A stretch of 64,000 nt of DNA from Stichopus chloronotus (taxonomy: Eukaryota; Echinodermata; Holothuroidea; Aspidochirotida; Stichopodidae): the NCBI GenBank assembly GCA_021234535.1, contig CM037830.1:14873116-14937115 (forward strand). The letters are read 5' to 3'. Below are positions 26,501-35,470 of this stretch, one piece after another. The position numbers and the translations under genes were made by a program. The notes below the pieces were generated by a model that saw only the letters and a program-made list of their open reading frames with translations, had not been told where the DNA came from and did no database searches. How positions within the stretch are numbered: the first letter of the stretch is position 1; each line of letters starts with the position of its first letter.

Positions 26501-29500
26501 GAAACTCCTCTAGCCTAGCCAAGTGTAATTTTAGCGAATGTAATAGCCTAAGCGTAGCACCCAAGAAGAATGATTATATGTTTTCAAAATCATCCAGTCA
26601 TATTTCGGGGATGAACACAACATTTGTGAGTGAAGACCCGACATATTTCCAACTCGAAAATAAGATCATATCACTAGCGTACACGGGGGGGGGGGGGGGG
26701 GGGCATTGGGCCATATCCCCCTCACATTCCCCATTTTTTTTTAAATACTGCATATCTTGCTGAAAATATCAGAAGTAAGAGGGAATTGACATGATTAGTA
26801 TCAATATAGGCCTACTATATGTATATAGGTAAACTTGAGGGAATACAGGCCCGTAGCCAGGGGGGTCGGAGCCTTCGAACGACCCACCCCAAATTGAGTG
26901 AGGTCCATTTTTTCCAGCTATGTGTTTGAAGGGTCAGCTATGAAATATTTTTTTATCTTGACATATCGTTCACTTTTAGCAGGAAGATAAAACCTCTCCA
27001 CTTATGTCATAAAATGCGTACAGGCCCAAACTTACCACGATATATCTTCACTAGATACATATACTATGTGGGTTGATGAGATAAGCTAAAAAACGCGCAT
27101 GCATGGTTGTGTCATTGTGGCTGTGGATATCATTGAACTAGATACAATAAAAAGCCCGGGACACACTGCCACGACAAGCTGCGACACGACGGCAACCACC
27201 CACCGCGTCTGCTGTGGTCGTGGCGGTGTGACCGGTTCCACGACTAGAGTTCAGTTGTGTCGTAAACCGTCGCCGGGCCCGATTAAATATGTTCAATTGT
27301 AGTCGGGTGCAGTCGGTGCATTTTAAGCCCTGTTCAAACCGCCACTACCACCAAAGTGTCTACTCAGGCGCGTAGCCAAGGAGGGGCGATGGAGGCGATC
27401 GTCCCCCCCCCCCCCGGCCATATTGTGGTATGTTTTTTTAGGACTTGGCCAGAAATACCCAGGAGCATAGGCGCAGCGAGGGAAAGTAGGGCGAACAGCG
27501 CGACCCTGCTTGATTTCATTTTCGCTTCCCCCCCCCCCCCCCGATATCGCTAAATAGTAATTCCCTCAATTTATGTGCAGGCCTACCAAGGCAGGGGTGG
27601 AATGCAGGGTTGGGAGCATGTATGTCTGCATGTTAAACACCCAGGAAGGGCAGTTTTCATCTATCTCAGTGGTTTGTGGAGCCAAACGTTTCTTTGAATG
27701 CTCATCTCGGCATTGCTTCATTTTTCACAGACTAATTATTTTCTCAGTAATTGAGAAATTGTAGACATGAAATTTACATTTCAAGGCTGGGTTCATGCAG
27801 CTGAAAAAACTTGGGAAGGGCTATTTCCGGCCATCTGGGGGGTTTCTTGTACGCTCCCCGTCCAACCGATGGTGGCGCTTCAGCTTAGATAGTCTTCACG
27901 AGTTTGCACTCCCTACCCTTGGAAGGTCTTTTAAGGTCTTCTTAACTGCTCCAGATTGCAGGAGATCTGCAGAATTCACAATTTTCAGGGGAAAGCATGC
28001 CCCCCCCCCCACCCTAGCAAAAACTTTCTTGTACGCTCCGCGCCAACCGATCGTGGCGCTACGCTCGGATCTTTCAATTGCAGTAATTCCTGCAGAGGCT
28101 ACGGCCTCCCCCTCCACAAATTCCTGGGTACGCCACTGGATCATATAATGATCCACGTTACAATGGAATTCACACAGAATTGTTAAATATTACCTTGATC
28201 CCATCGATTGCAAGGTCAAACGTGAGCGTACTAGAAAAGGAGGTATCATTCGCACATACAAATAAGATACTCTCTCCTTCAATGGTAGACTATAATGCCA
28301 GTGATTCAAATTACACAACGTTCCAAGTTACATGGCTTTCCCACTATGTGTGATCATTTCCTCAATAAATATTCATGAATCTGAATTCCTTTGTTATTGG
28401 CAGCTTTCCTCTACGACGAACAGTATATGCGAAGGTCATTAATGACAAGCCCCATCGAACGAATCAAGTGGGAGGACCCAGGCAACGTCACTGACTGTTC
28501 CTTTGATATGTTCGAGGTACATGCTAAAATGAGCATTTGCAAAGCTACCCGCTATATGTTTTGTAGGAAACTTAATTATAGGGTTACTCAGTTAACGTTA
28601 CAATGATCTAATCGGGTCTCTCGTGGGGCCCGTCATTTCATTTGAAATGACGTCGTTGTATAATAAAATGTTTATATCTTACAAAGTTTTCAAAAGAACA
28701 TTATTATCACGATATATGTCTGTGACACTTGCTTGGGTACGCTCAGACTCAATACGGGAAAAGTAGAATGAAAGTCAAACTTGGTACTGGCTCGACATGT
28801 TAAGGATATGTACCCAAATGTTCTTGGTGAAGGTCAAAGGTCATTTGGAGCAACTGCGGGCAAATCTCTGAAAACAAAAGAGCAATATCTCAATATAACT
28901 TTTGAGCAAATTTTACATGTGGTACCCGGATGCATCATGATGAGAAGATAAACTTGATATGTATTGGTGGAGGGTAGGAGGCCTATTTTAGCCCTAAACA
29001 GCCTAATGTGGCAATATTGGGCAATAATACATTTCCATTCATGTCGAATGTACCATGTGCTTGACAAGTTGACTGTGCGTTAGTGCACAGCAAATTCTGA
29101 CAGTTTAGTGAGATATTGTATCTATGCAACCTGTGGTCATTTGAAAAACTGTGCAAGATTTTTTGCTACGGATGCCTATATAATCCATCAATGATCAATG
29201 TTATCATTGTTTTAAGTGTAAATGTAATTGGTGTTCTGGTACAAAGTAAAAGATAAGTAAATATTTTTAGCTTATAAACTGGTGCGAGAGATTGGTGAGA
29301 GGCTTCTTAGCAAACTCTATGTATGCAGTTGCTCTATCTTGGATATGTTTTGATGACATTATCTTGAAATTTGGGGAAAATGATCCTTGGGTTGTGAGGC
29401 GTCAGAAAAAATCACAAAATGCGGGCGTCAGAGGTCACATGTGGGCCGTTCAAGCGTTCAGCTTCTTCTCGTACACATTGTACAGTAGTAAGTTTAGTTT

Positions 29501-32183
29501 GTGTCACATTTCTCCTATGGTAGTGGTACTTTAGGGGTGTTCAGTATGCTTAGGTCCAATGTCCGAAATGGGTTATTTTATAAAATCGTGCAAAGTACCT
29601 CTTCTTACATTGTTGAGGGTTTGTCTCATTAGTAACATGGAAGTGGTTCCATCTGGGTATTCGTCATTTTAGTGTCCAAGGTCCGAAACGGGCTATAGCA
29701 TAAAATCATGTAATTTGTTTGTTTCCTGCAGCTTTCATGTTATTACAATGGCAGTGGGTAACTGCGGGATGTTAAAAATATAGAGTCCATGGTCAGATAT
29801 GGGCCGTATGGGTCATTGTACAAAATCTTGCAAAGTGCTTCCTTTTCTTCATAGTTAATATTACGATCTGGAGATTTGTTACATTTGCACTGTGGTAGCA
29901 TAGTTGTACCTTTTGGGTGTCCAGATTAAGTGGGTCCAGCGCCAGAATGGGCTGTACATATTGGAAACAACTTACTTACTCGGGAAAAAGTCTTGTTTTT
30001 CCTACAGAGTATCTGTTACAATGAGGAGGATTTGCCAAATTACTGCTGGTACTTTGACCTTTTGGTGTCCAGTGTCATTGAGTCAGGCGTCTACGGTCCT
30101 GAATGGGCCATTTTATGAAATCATACAAAACGCTCCTTTTCCTATGTACAATATTTGATTTTAATGTTGAGGATATATCTCACTATTCGTTATTTTACAG
30201 TTGGTGGATATAGTATTTTCGGGTCCATGGTCCAAATGTGTCATATGGACCATTTTATGAAATCACGCAGAAAGAATGTTGTTTCCTACATATTTAATGT
30301 TACAATATAGAGGGTTGTCCACAGTTAGAACTATGGTAGTGGTACTTCAGAGTGTTCATGATTTTGTCAACCAGGATCCCAATGGACCATATGGGCCATT
30401 TTATGAATTCATGGAAAATGCTCCTTGCTTCTTTCTTCTTCTTTTTTTAACAATGTGGGAGTTTTGTTACATTAACACCACGATAGTGGAACCGTTTACA
30501 GCTTTTAATATTTGTGGGTTTAACTTCAGAATGCGTCATTTTGGCATGAATTATTAAATCATGCAAACCGATTGTTTTCCTACCTACAGATTATATGTCA
30601 CAATGTGGAGGGTTTTTTCAGAATAGTACTATGGCACTGGCATGCCTTTTGCTAATCAGCATTCTGAGGGACAAACTGGTACCCCAACATTTTTTTTGGG
30701 GGGGGGGGAGGAAGGGGTAAAAATCGTGGATTAACCTTGTACCTGTGTCTTGATTCAGACAAAAGGGTTACAGTAATAATAATCTTAGATGCAAGAGACC
30801 ATAAAGGCATTGGGTTTTTGTTCTTTTCTGCTTGCAAACTAACCGTGAATAGTGTCGTTTGCAAAGAGTTATCAAGCAGAAACTGAAGTCACATTAGGTT
30901 TTCATAAGACGAGTAACCTTTAAATCTGATCTAACATGACATGAGATATGGAAATGCCTAAGTTACTAAGAGCAACTTAGTAATTCGCACGACACCCATT
31001 CTGAATACTACTAAATTCAGGGGACGAAGCATGAACATTCTCAACGAATTGAATGAAGTAGGCCTATAACAAAATAATGTGGGACAAATTTATCAGTAAC
31101 TCTGGCGTGGTTTAGAAATGATTCAAACTCAAATTAAAAAAAAATCTCTTTATCAATAGGTTGAAAGCTGGGACGTCGAGGAGATGCTTACGGTAAACGA
31201 GGGTCACTTTGGTGTCCAGTCAACGTTCAATGTGACCATGCCGGAGTACACGTGAGCAAGTTGTTCTACTGATCCAAAATAACCTGACATTAATTATCAA
31301 GAATCACAGGGGAAAAAAACAGAAAGAAAAGAACATGCCGAAGAAGCTTTTAGCAAAGCGGTATTCAAATTAATTTACACTAAATTTAAACATCAGTTGT
31401 ATTGTTTTGCTAGCATGTTAATTACCTCTGTGTGTTGCTGTGCCAGGCTGTAAACTTCTTTTTGTGCGCGGGGAACGCAAAAACGCAATGGGAAAATTGC
31501 GCGGGAAAAACCCGGAATACCATCGTTTCAGATTAATTTTGCGCGGATTACTAAACGCTGCGAAAAAAATAAAGAAGCAAAGTATGAACAAACTCACAAA
31601 AACACAAGTCACAACCTAAAAAAGCATGTTACTTAGCCTACTCTTTTAATGATGTCCGTATAACCTTTGGTAAAACATCGTAAGTCAGTCCTGTGCTCTT
31701 TCCCACAGGTTAGAAACGTGGTCAGACTAGTTTTATTCTACTAGTTTTATTATTATGTTCTCGATGAAATGTATTAATCTAGGAATAATTTGGACTGCAC
31801 GAGGCTGCACACGGCCGCTGGGAACAACCTAATATCGATTTAAAAAGGGCGCGAATTTCACTAAAAACTGCAGAATTGCGCGGACGGGAAAACAGCGCAG
31901 TCTGGCCTGCGCGGGGAACGCGTTCCCAGCGCAGGCCAAACTTTACAGTCTGGTTGCTGTGTAAGGTGACTAACTATACTTAGCACTTCCTCGTCCCACC
32001 AGAACCGTCCTGGTCGAAGGAGACTCAGCTGATTACAGACTTCGGTGGGAAAGAGCTTGCCGTCTGGCAGATGAAATCGAAGCTGCCAAAAGAGCTGAAC
32101 AAGAAGAGCTGGCTAAACTACCCAAGAAACGCAAAAGGAAAAACCGGAAAAGAAAACAGTATGACGATATTACCGTGATCTAG
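17472..32183 (+). CDS. Unrecognised multi-exon gene, about 12 exons (gene span)
   Basis: A chain of short open exons on one strand, each bounded by AG and GT. Exons 1-3 join in one frame, as do 23044-23211, 23476-23600 and 24215-24282, and then 25466-25543 through the stop at 32181-32183. Exons 1-3 could also join directly to 23044. Two junctions do not keep phase: around 22169-22814 and between 24282 and 25466. The predicted product is about 400 residues. It starts with a hydrophobic stretch (LLFAVVDVTYYLL) that could be a signal anchor, has acidic central exons (SDETEVDG, TTSEEEDGQ), and ends in a lysine/arginine-rich tail after an alpha-helical acidic/basic stretch. The tail resembles a nuclear localisation signal, which conflicts with a membrane anchor, so the N-terminal exons could belong to another transcript. 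I do not recognise a family and assign no function. The start ATG at 17472 follows an in-frame stop at 17421-17423. Confidence 0.55.
17890..18385 (+). mobile_element. tRNA-derived SINE, copy 1
   Basis: The head carries a box A-like TTGCTCGTTGG (17901-17911) and a box B-like AGGATTAAATCCC (17944-17956), spaced roughly as in a tRNA. The body, including TGGTGCTGAGGGTGTTAATTG and a tail ending near GATCCTCACATTCTA, is shared with 24541-25205 in the same orientation. It lies in the first intron of the unrecognised gene. The tail end is approximate. Confidence 0.65.
19049..19141 (+). CDS. Unknown gene, predicted exon 2
   Basis: 93 bases between a polypyrimidine/CAG acceptor and a GTAAGG donor. Phase 1 in and out, joining exon 1 without a stop. 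It encodes GEIGHFIEYVSENSLKTQ and a basic end, SHSQRRR. Confidence 0.6.
20371..20430 (+). CDS. Unknown gene, predicted exon 3
   Basis: 60 bases, acceptor TCTTACAG and donor GTGAGT, phase 1 in and out. It encodes ENASIETITGLIRGRKRQNR. Its end phase fits a direct join to 23044-23211. Confidence 0.6.
21260..21360. repeat. Inverted repeat with ~28-bp arms
   Basis: The left arm TGTATGATAAGTGAGGATTG and following bases (about 21260-21285) matches the reverse complement of 21331-21360 apart from a 3-base indel. About 45 bases separate the arms. It lies in an intron of the unrecognised gene and is probably a small transposon remnant. Confidence 0.6.
22169..22278 (+). CDS. Unknown gene, uncertain cassette exon
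   Basis: Preceded by ATTTAG and followed by GTAACA. Read in phase from exon 3 it is open (KTYVRLKRLIQRHLIDAVNN and onward) and ends on a codon boundary, which does not fit the next candidate exon. With an alternative acceptor at 22149 it is open in another frame that would join 23044 directly. It is either an alternative exon or not an exon. Confidence 0.35.
22771..22814 (+). CDS. Unknown gene, uncertain 44-base exon
   Basis: A strong T-rich acceptor and a GTAAGT donor flank 44 bases. Only the frame reading GVSFTFPFWRDDVS joins the next exon (23044) without a stop, and that needs two carried-over bases, which no upstream exon supplies. Confidence 0.35.
23044..23211 (+). CDS. Unknown gene, predicted exon
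   Basis: 168 bases, acceptor TTTTTTTCAATAG and donor GTGAGT, phase 1 in and out. It encodes MRDSRVLHTAIAAVSTFLCH and continues through IRQYKNRGERKGMEVILHRP. This is the longest internal exon of the gene. Confidence 0.6.
23476..23600 (+). CDS. Unknown gene, predicted exon
   Basis: 125 bases, phase 1 in and phase 0 out. It encodes IACEVARIWQSIPAGPIYTD followed by a stretch ending DIDSPGL. A second frame is also open here, so frame choice rests on continuity with the neighbouring exons. Confidence 0.55.
24215..24282 (+). CDS. Unknown gene, predicted acidic exon
   Basis: 68 bases after GCGTAACAG, donor GTAACT. In phase 0 it reads TISDETEVDGVGAYESTMEI and ends with two spare bases. Continuing into 25466 in that phase gives a short tail and a TAA at about 25535-25537, not the frame used by the last exons. 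Confidence 0.5.
24541..25205 (+). mobile_element. tRNA-derived SINE, copy 2, with an internal insertion
   Basis: Same family and orientation as 17890-18385. The box A-like word is TTAGCTTGGTGG (24548-24559) and the box B-like word CCGGATCAAATCC (24591-24603). Compared with copy 1, about 200 bases (roughly 24687-24890) interrupt the body; after them the shared sequence resumes at GTGATTTCAGTTGGG and runs to about 25205. The insertion contains a C-rich run and no recognised gene. Confidence 0.65.
25466..25543 (+). CDS. Unknown gene, predicted exon
   Basis: 78 bases, acceptor CTCTCTAAG and donor GTAAAA. In the frame that continues to the last exons it encodes GANNVQAAVAMVTTSEEEDG, phase 1 in and out. 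The preceding predicted exon does not deliver this phase. Confidence 0.55.
26851..26905 (+). repeat. GTAGCCAGG/poly-C dispersed word, copy 1
   Basis: CCCGTAGCCAGGGGGGTCGG followed by TTCGAACGACCCACCCC. Similar blocks occur at 27366-27425 and 32600-32665, each with an opening GTAGCCA/GTATCCA and a closing C-run. These are probably ends of an interspersed element. Confidence 0.5.
27749..28145 (+). repeat. Dispersed repeat, copies B and C
   Basis: 27749-27920 matches 14322-14520 (AGGCTGGGTTCATGCAGCTG, then TTTCCGGCCATCTGG). The word TTTCTTGTACGCTCC followed by CCAACCGATnGTGGCGCT occurs at 27843 and again at 28024, so the element is partly duplicated within itself. The far end carries the reverse complement of GGCGTACCCAGGAATTTG (28118-28136). 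Confidence 0.6.
28404..28516 (+). CDS. Unknown gene, predicted exon
   Basis: 113 bases, acceptor TTATTGGCAG and donor GTACAT, phase 1 in and phase 0 out. It encodes FLYDEQYMRRSLMTSPIERI, then KWEDPGNVTDCSFDMFE. The alternative frame compatible with exon 24215-24282 is closed by a stop, which fixes the frame. Confidence 0.7.
28831..28843 (+). promoter_or_regulatory. Perfect DR1 nuclear-receptor element within a repeat copy
   Basis: AGGTCAAAGGTCA is an exact DR1, the site type bound by HNF4, COUP-TF and RXR heterodimers. In reverse complement the flanks (CCAAATGACC, then TTCACCAAGAAC) match the repeat at 47937-47960, so this is a dispersed copy of that family and need not be an active enhancer. 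Confidence 0.55.
29440..30610 (+). repeat. Decayed tandem array, about eight units of 110-155 bp
   Basis: Each unit contains GTCCAnGGTCnnAAnnGG, a CATTTTATnAAATCATGCAA-type word, a TTTCCTAC word and a TGTTACAnTnTGGnGG word. Copies of the first word start near 29553, 29676, 29787, 29934, 30067, 30221, 30370 and 30519. Units are strongly diverged. The array fills the intron between 28516 and 31160. Confidence 0.7.
31160..31251 (+). CDS. Unknown gene, predicted exon
   Basis: 92 bases, acceptor ATCAATAG and donor GTGAGC, phase 0 in and phase 2 out. It encodes VESWDVEEMLTVNEGHFGVQ, then STFNVTMPEY, joining both neighbours in frame. Confidence 0.7.
31435..31961. mobile_element. hAT-like non-autonomous element (MITE)
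   Basis: The element spans 31443-31953 (511 bp). The left end, CCAGGCTGTAAACTT, and the reverse complement of the right end, CCAGACTGTAAAGTT, form terminal inverted repeats that continue imperfectly to GGGAACGC, about 35 bp. The 8-bp TTGCTGTG directly flanks both sides (31435-31442 and 31954-31961) as a perfect target duplication. An 8-bp duplication is characteristic of hAT transposons. The interior has GCGCGG-rich patches and no transposase. It sits in the last intron of the unrecognised gene. Confidence 0.85.
32003..32183 (+). CDS. Unknown gene, last exon with basic tail
   Basis: Acceptor TCGTCCCACCAG, phase 2 in, stop TAG at 32181-32183. It encodes TVLVEGDSADYRLRWERACR, then a helical stretch (LADEIEAAKRAEQEELAKL) and a cluster of about ten lysines and arginines, ending YDDITVI. 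The basic cluster resembles a nuclear or nucleolar localisation signal. Codon use and the clean frame make this the best-supported exon of the gene. Confidence 0.75.
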
Positions 32184-33410
32184 CGTCTCATTGGATAGTT
32201 TGCCACATGAAAGATTTCCTTTTGGGGCCACTCTGTTAGGATATATGGAGTAACTGTTGTTTCTAAAATATCCAGAAATGTTGGATTAATGCAAACACGC
32301 AAAAAAAAAAAAAAAATGAACTGAACTGAATACGTATGAACATGACAAAGATAAATTAATATAAAATGCCTAATACAGATGTGTCTTTTTTCATTGTTGT
32401 CTTCATTGTTTTCTCTTATTCACTGTTCTTCTGTCTATGGGCCCTATATTGGTCAGTCTGTAGAGCAGAACTTCAGAGGGCGTTCATATGGGTGGAGGGA
32501 TGTGAAAACCCCTCTCACAGACTTACGGCGCAATTGGCAAATGAGCATGATCACTCCGCAAATATTTGGATTTTGGGGGGAGGGTGAAAAATTAGACCTT
32601 AGGCCGGTATCCAGGCAGGTTCAGGGGGTTCGGACGACCCCCCCCCCCCCCTCTGGAGTTCCACTCAGCCTATGATACCTTTCTTTGCATGTGTCTTCGG
32701 CACTAGTCGGTCATAATTATAGGGTAAAATGTTCCATTAGTGGTAAAATCGAACCCCCCCCCACTGAAAAAGCAGCAAACGGGCCTGGACCTTCCCCCAT
32801 TAAGAAAGAAAAAGTGTGTTTGCCGCTGTAATTTGAACAAATTTTGCCTGCTTTCGCTTCAACTTGTTACGAGGATCATTATCTTTCACTCTCATCCGTC
32901 ATCTCCGGTATCTTGCTTGCGGAGCCTGCGATCAAGGCGATAAATTTGTATGGTACGATCCGCCCCAGATCGAGCTTTTACCTGCCGTTAATACACGTTC
33001 CAGCATTGACTTACCTTTAATCCTATCACCTAGTTTTCGCGTTAGTCTAAAGTACATACCACCTGATTGGTCAATTTGGGGGGGGGGGGGGGATGCAGGC
33101 AAATTAACGGCTAAAGTCTAAGAAGTATTGCAAAGTCTAAAAATTAGAATACGGAAGATTTTTTTTTCATTACTTTTGATATTATTGGGATTCGAATATT
33201 GAGATGGAGGAAGAACAGCCTCACATGTCGGCTTTCCACTACTCTATATTGTATTGGTAACGAGGAAAGACTATCATCAGCGGGAAATTTATGGCTGAGG
33301 TTGTAGGTAGGGCAAGGAAATGACGGTGTTCATACTTCTACAAAAAATTGTGAGAGTGCCCTCACAATTTAATTTCTCCCAGTACTATTTGGATCGGTAA
33401 ATTTACAGCC
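32184..33410. other. Intergenic, 3' side of the unknown gene
   Basis: Holds the presumed 3' UTR, an A-run near 32301, a GTATCCAGG/poly-C word (32600-32665), G/C homopolymers at 32640 and 33078, and a perfect 10-bp hairpin at 33345-33370. No gene seen. A canonical AATAAA close to the stop was not found. Confidence 0.6.
33345..33370. other. Perfect 10-bp hairpin
   Basis: AAATTGTGAG (33345-33354) and CTCACAATTT (33361-33370) pair perfectly around a 6-base loop. It lies just outside the TTAA-flanked element that starts at 33411. Confidence 0.6.
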
Positions 33411-34029
33411 CTTAAAGGGGAAATCAGGGTTTATTTTCACATTTTATTTCACTACAATTCGCCACCGGTATCGTACCATGAGTTTTAACTAACAAATATG
33501 ATCAAGATTATCTCAAAACATGTGGACAATTTGGAGAAACGAGTCAAATTCGCAAAAAATCGGCGAAGAACTCTGAAAGCCTGTAACATCCATATTCATC
33601 GGATCAAATATGAATATTCAATACTATCGCCTTTTCAAGGTATGGGGAGGTGGGGCGGAACAGTTTCATACGCAGCCTACGTGTGCTGTATATATCATCA
33701 ACTATCACTAAAAGTCTTCTTTACTTAGCATTGCACAATGCACGAACAGCATGGGAACATTTGGTTATGTTTATTCATATAACATCATCTCAGTCTTCCG
33801 GCTGTGATTGGTCATCGTGTAGAGGAGGCTGTCTTACCTTGTACATGAACGTTTATTTTTTGTACCCGATAAATATTAAGAGTTCCCATTCAACAGTAAT
33901 TATGCAATAACTACCATTTCTTCTACCTTCAAACACCTCCCCAATGTCTATATATTTCGGTGAACAGTTTAGAAAGAAAAATCAACTAAAGGTGAATTTT
34001 CTCAGTCAAACCCTGATTTTCCCTTTAAG
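33411..34029. mobile_element. TTAA-flanked inverted-repeat element 1 (MITE-like)
   Basis: The left end, CTTAAAGGGGAAATCAGGG with TTT following, matches the reverse complement of the right end, CTTAAAGGGAAAATCAGGG with TTT (21 of 22). TTAA is present at both outer edges (33412-33415 and 34025-34028), as expected for a TTAA target duplication. That target is typical of piggyBac-type elements, although the termini begin AGG and not the usual CCC. About 610 bp, no transposase, interior not recognised. Confidence 0.75.
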
Positions 34030-34109
34030 GTAAGCAAGGGCTGTACCTTTTTTTAACGAGCGAAATAAACAGATGAATGCAAGAAAATGTCAAACATGTT
34101 TAATCATAG

Positions 34110-34115
34110 TTTATT
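34110..34115 (-). terminator. Candidate distal polyadenylation signal (AATAAA on the minus strand)
   Basis: TTTATT on the plus strand reads AATAAA on the minus strand. It lies close to the point where sequence texture changes, just outside the TTAA-flanked element. If MDM1 has a very long 3' UTR this is its natural end; nearer signals exist. Confidence 0.25.
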
Positions 34116-34999
34116 TCCACAATCACTGTTCTTATGTTCCAGACGAGACTACACTGCTGGTCATTTGTCTAGATCTGTGTTGTATTGTAGTTATGTAGCT
34201 GTAGAGGTCACATCACGACAGAAAACCATCATAAAATACTACCATACTGTTTATTAGATAGACCAAGATCTTTTCTTTACTTTTACTGTATGCTTTTAAA
34301 TCTCATATTTGCTTTATACTATACTTACATAAGTATTAGAAATCTGTTTGTTTGACAAATCTGTGTTCTTGTCTGACCACAGTAACAATGTTGTGCTTGT
34401 GTAAACGAACAACATTCAGTTGATACTATGGTTCATTTAGCACTGAAATACCTCTGTTATATGATTCCCATATTGATTTATCTTTCCCAAGAGGAAATTC
34501 CCACCAAGCAACTGGAAATTGGTGACTCGGTTGCACGTGCTGGTACCAGATGAAACCAGTAAACAATTTCCAGTTGCTCATTCACTGGAATTTTCTCCTG
34601 CATGGACAGTGATATGTGACGAATGCACTTTAAGGGGCTCATAGAGTTGTTATACATTTGTGGTGATTTTGAAGGGTATAAACACATGACAATGCTTATA
34701 ACTAAGCATAGTTAGTCGTCAAGTTTCACATCCAATAGTTATGAACACTGTCAAAATTATTGGATTTTTGACCGTTACTTGTACTGGTTGTTTGCATGTG
34801 TATGAGTAGCAATGTGAAAAGCAACGGTCTGGTCATGAATTTTCAAAAACCAAATTAAATCATTAATTCCTCACTTGTTAACACTCCATTGTATGTGAAA
34901 CATTGGGATCTTCTTAGTTTGAACATTTGTCATTGGTATGTTAAGGAAACTTGACAGGTTTAGAAAAATTTCACAAAACAACTCAATGAGCCTCTTTTC

Positions 35000-35470
35000 T
35001 CAGTGAGCATTTTTAAGTATCTCCATACAATGCCATGTTCACACTGGAGCATCTCCATTCTATGAGGTATCGGCACTGAAGTATTCCCATGCAATGCTAT
35101 GGCTGCACTGGAGTATCTCCATTATACGCAATATTGATACTGAAGTATGTCCGTGCTATGTGACGCCTGAACTGCAGCATCTACATACAATGTTATGCCT
35201 TCACTTGGAGCATCTCCATTTCAGGCAATGTTCACACTTCATGCTAAAGTATCTCCATTCTATGTGAGGAACACACTGAAGCATCTACATATTTTGTGAT
35301 GCCTGCACTGAATTAGTCAAACACTTTACCATGTTTGCATTGAGGTATCTCCATTCCATGTGAGGCCTGCACTTAAGTATCTCCATACTATGCAATATTC
35401 ACACTGAGGTACTTTCATGCTCATGCAATGCTGGCACTCGAGTATTACCATGTAATGTTACACTGTCTTC
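35000..35470. repeat. Decayed 32-34-bp minisatellite, about 13-14 units
   Basis: Units have the form CACTGnAGTATCTCCATnCTATG, then a variable NNATGCCTG or NNATATTCA stretch. Nearly every unit has substitutions, so the array is old. It lies downstream of the MDM1 stop. Confidence 0.75.

Noticed and set aside
26281..26763. 160-codon plus-strand frame
   Set aside because: It runs through a 19-base G homopolymer, has unremarkable codon use and no recognised domain. It lies in an intron of the unknown gene.
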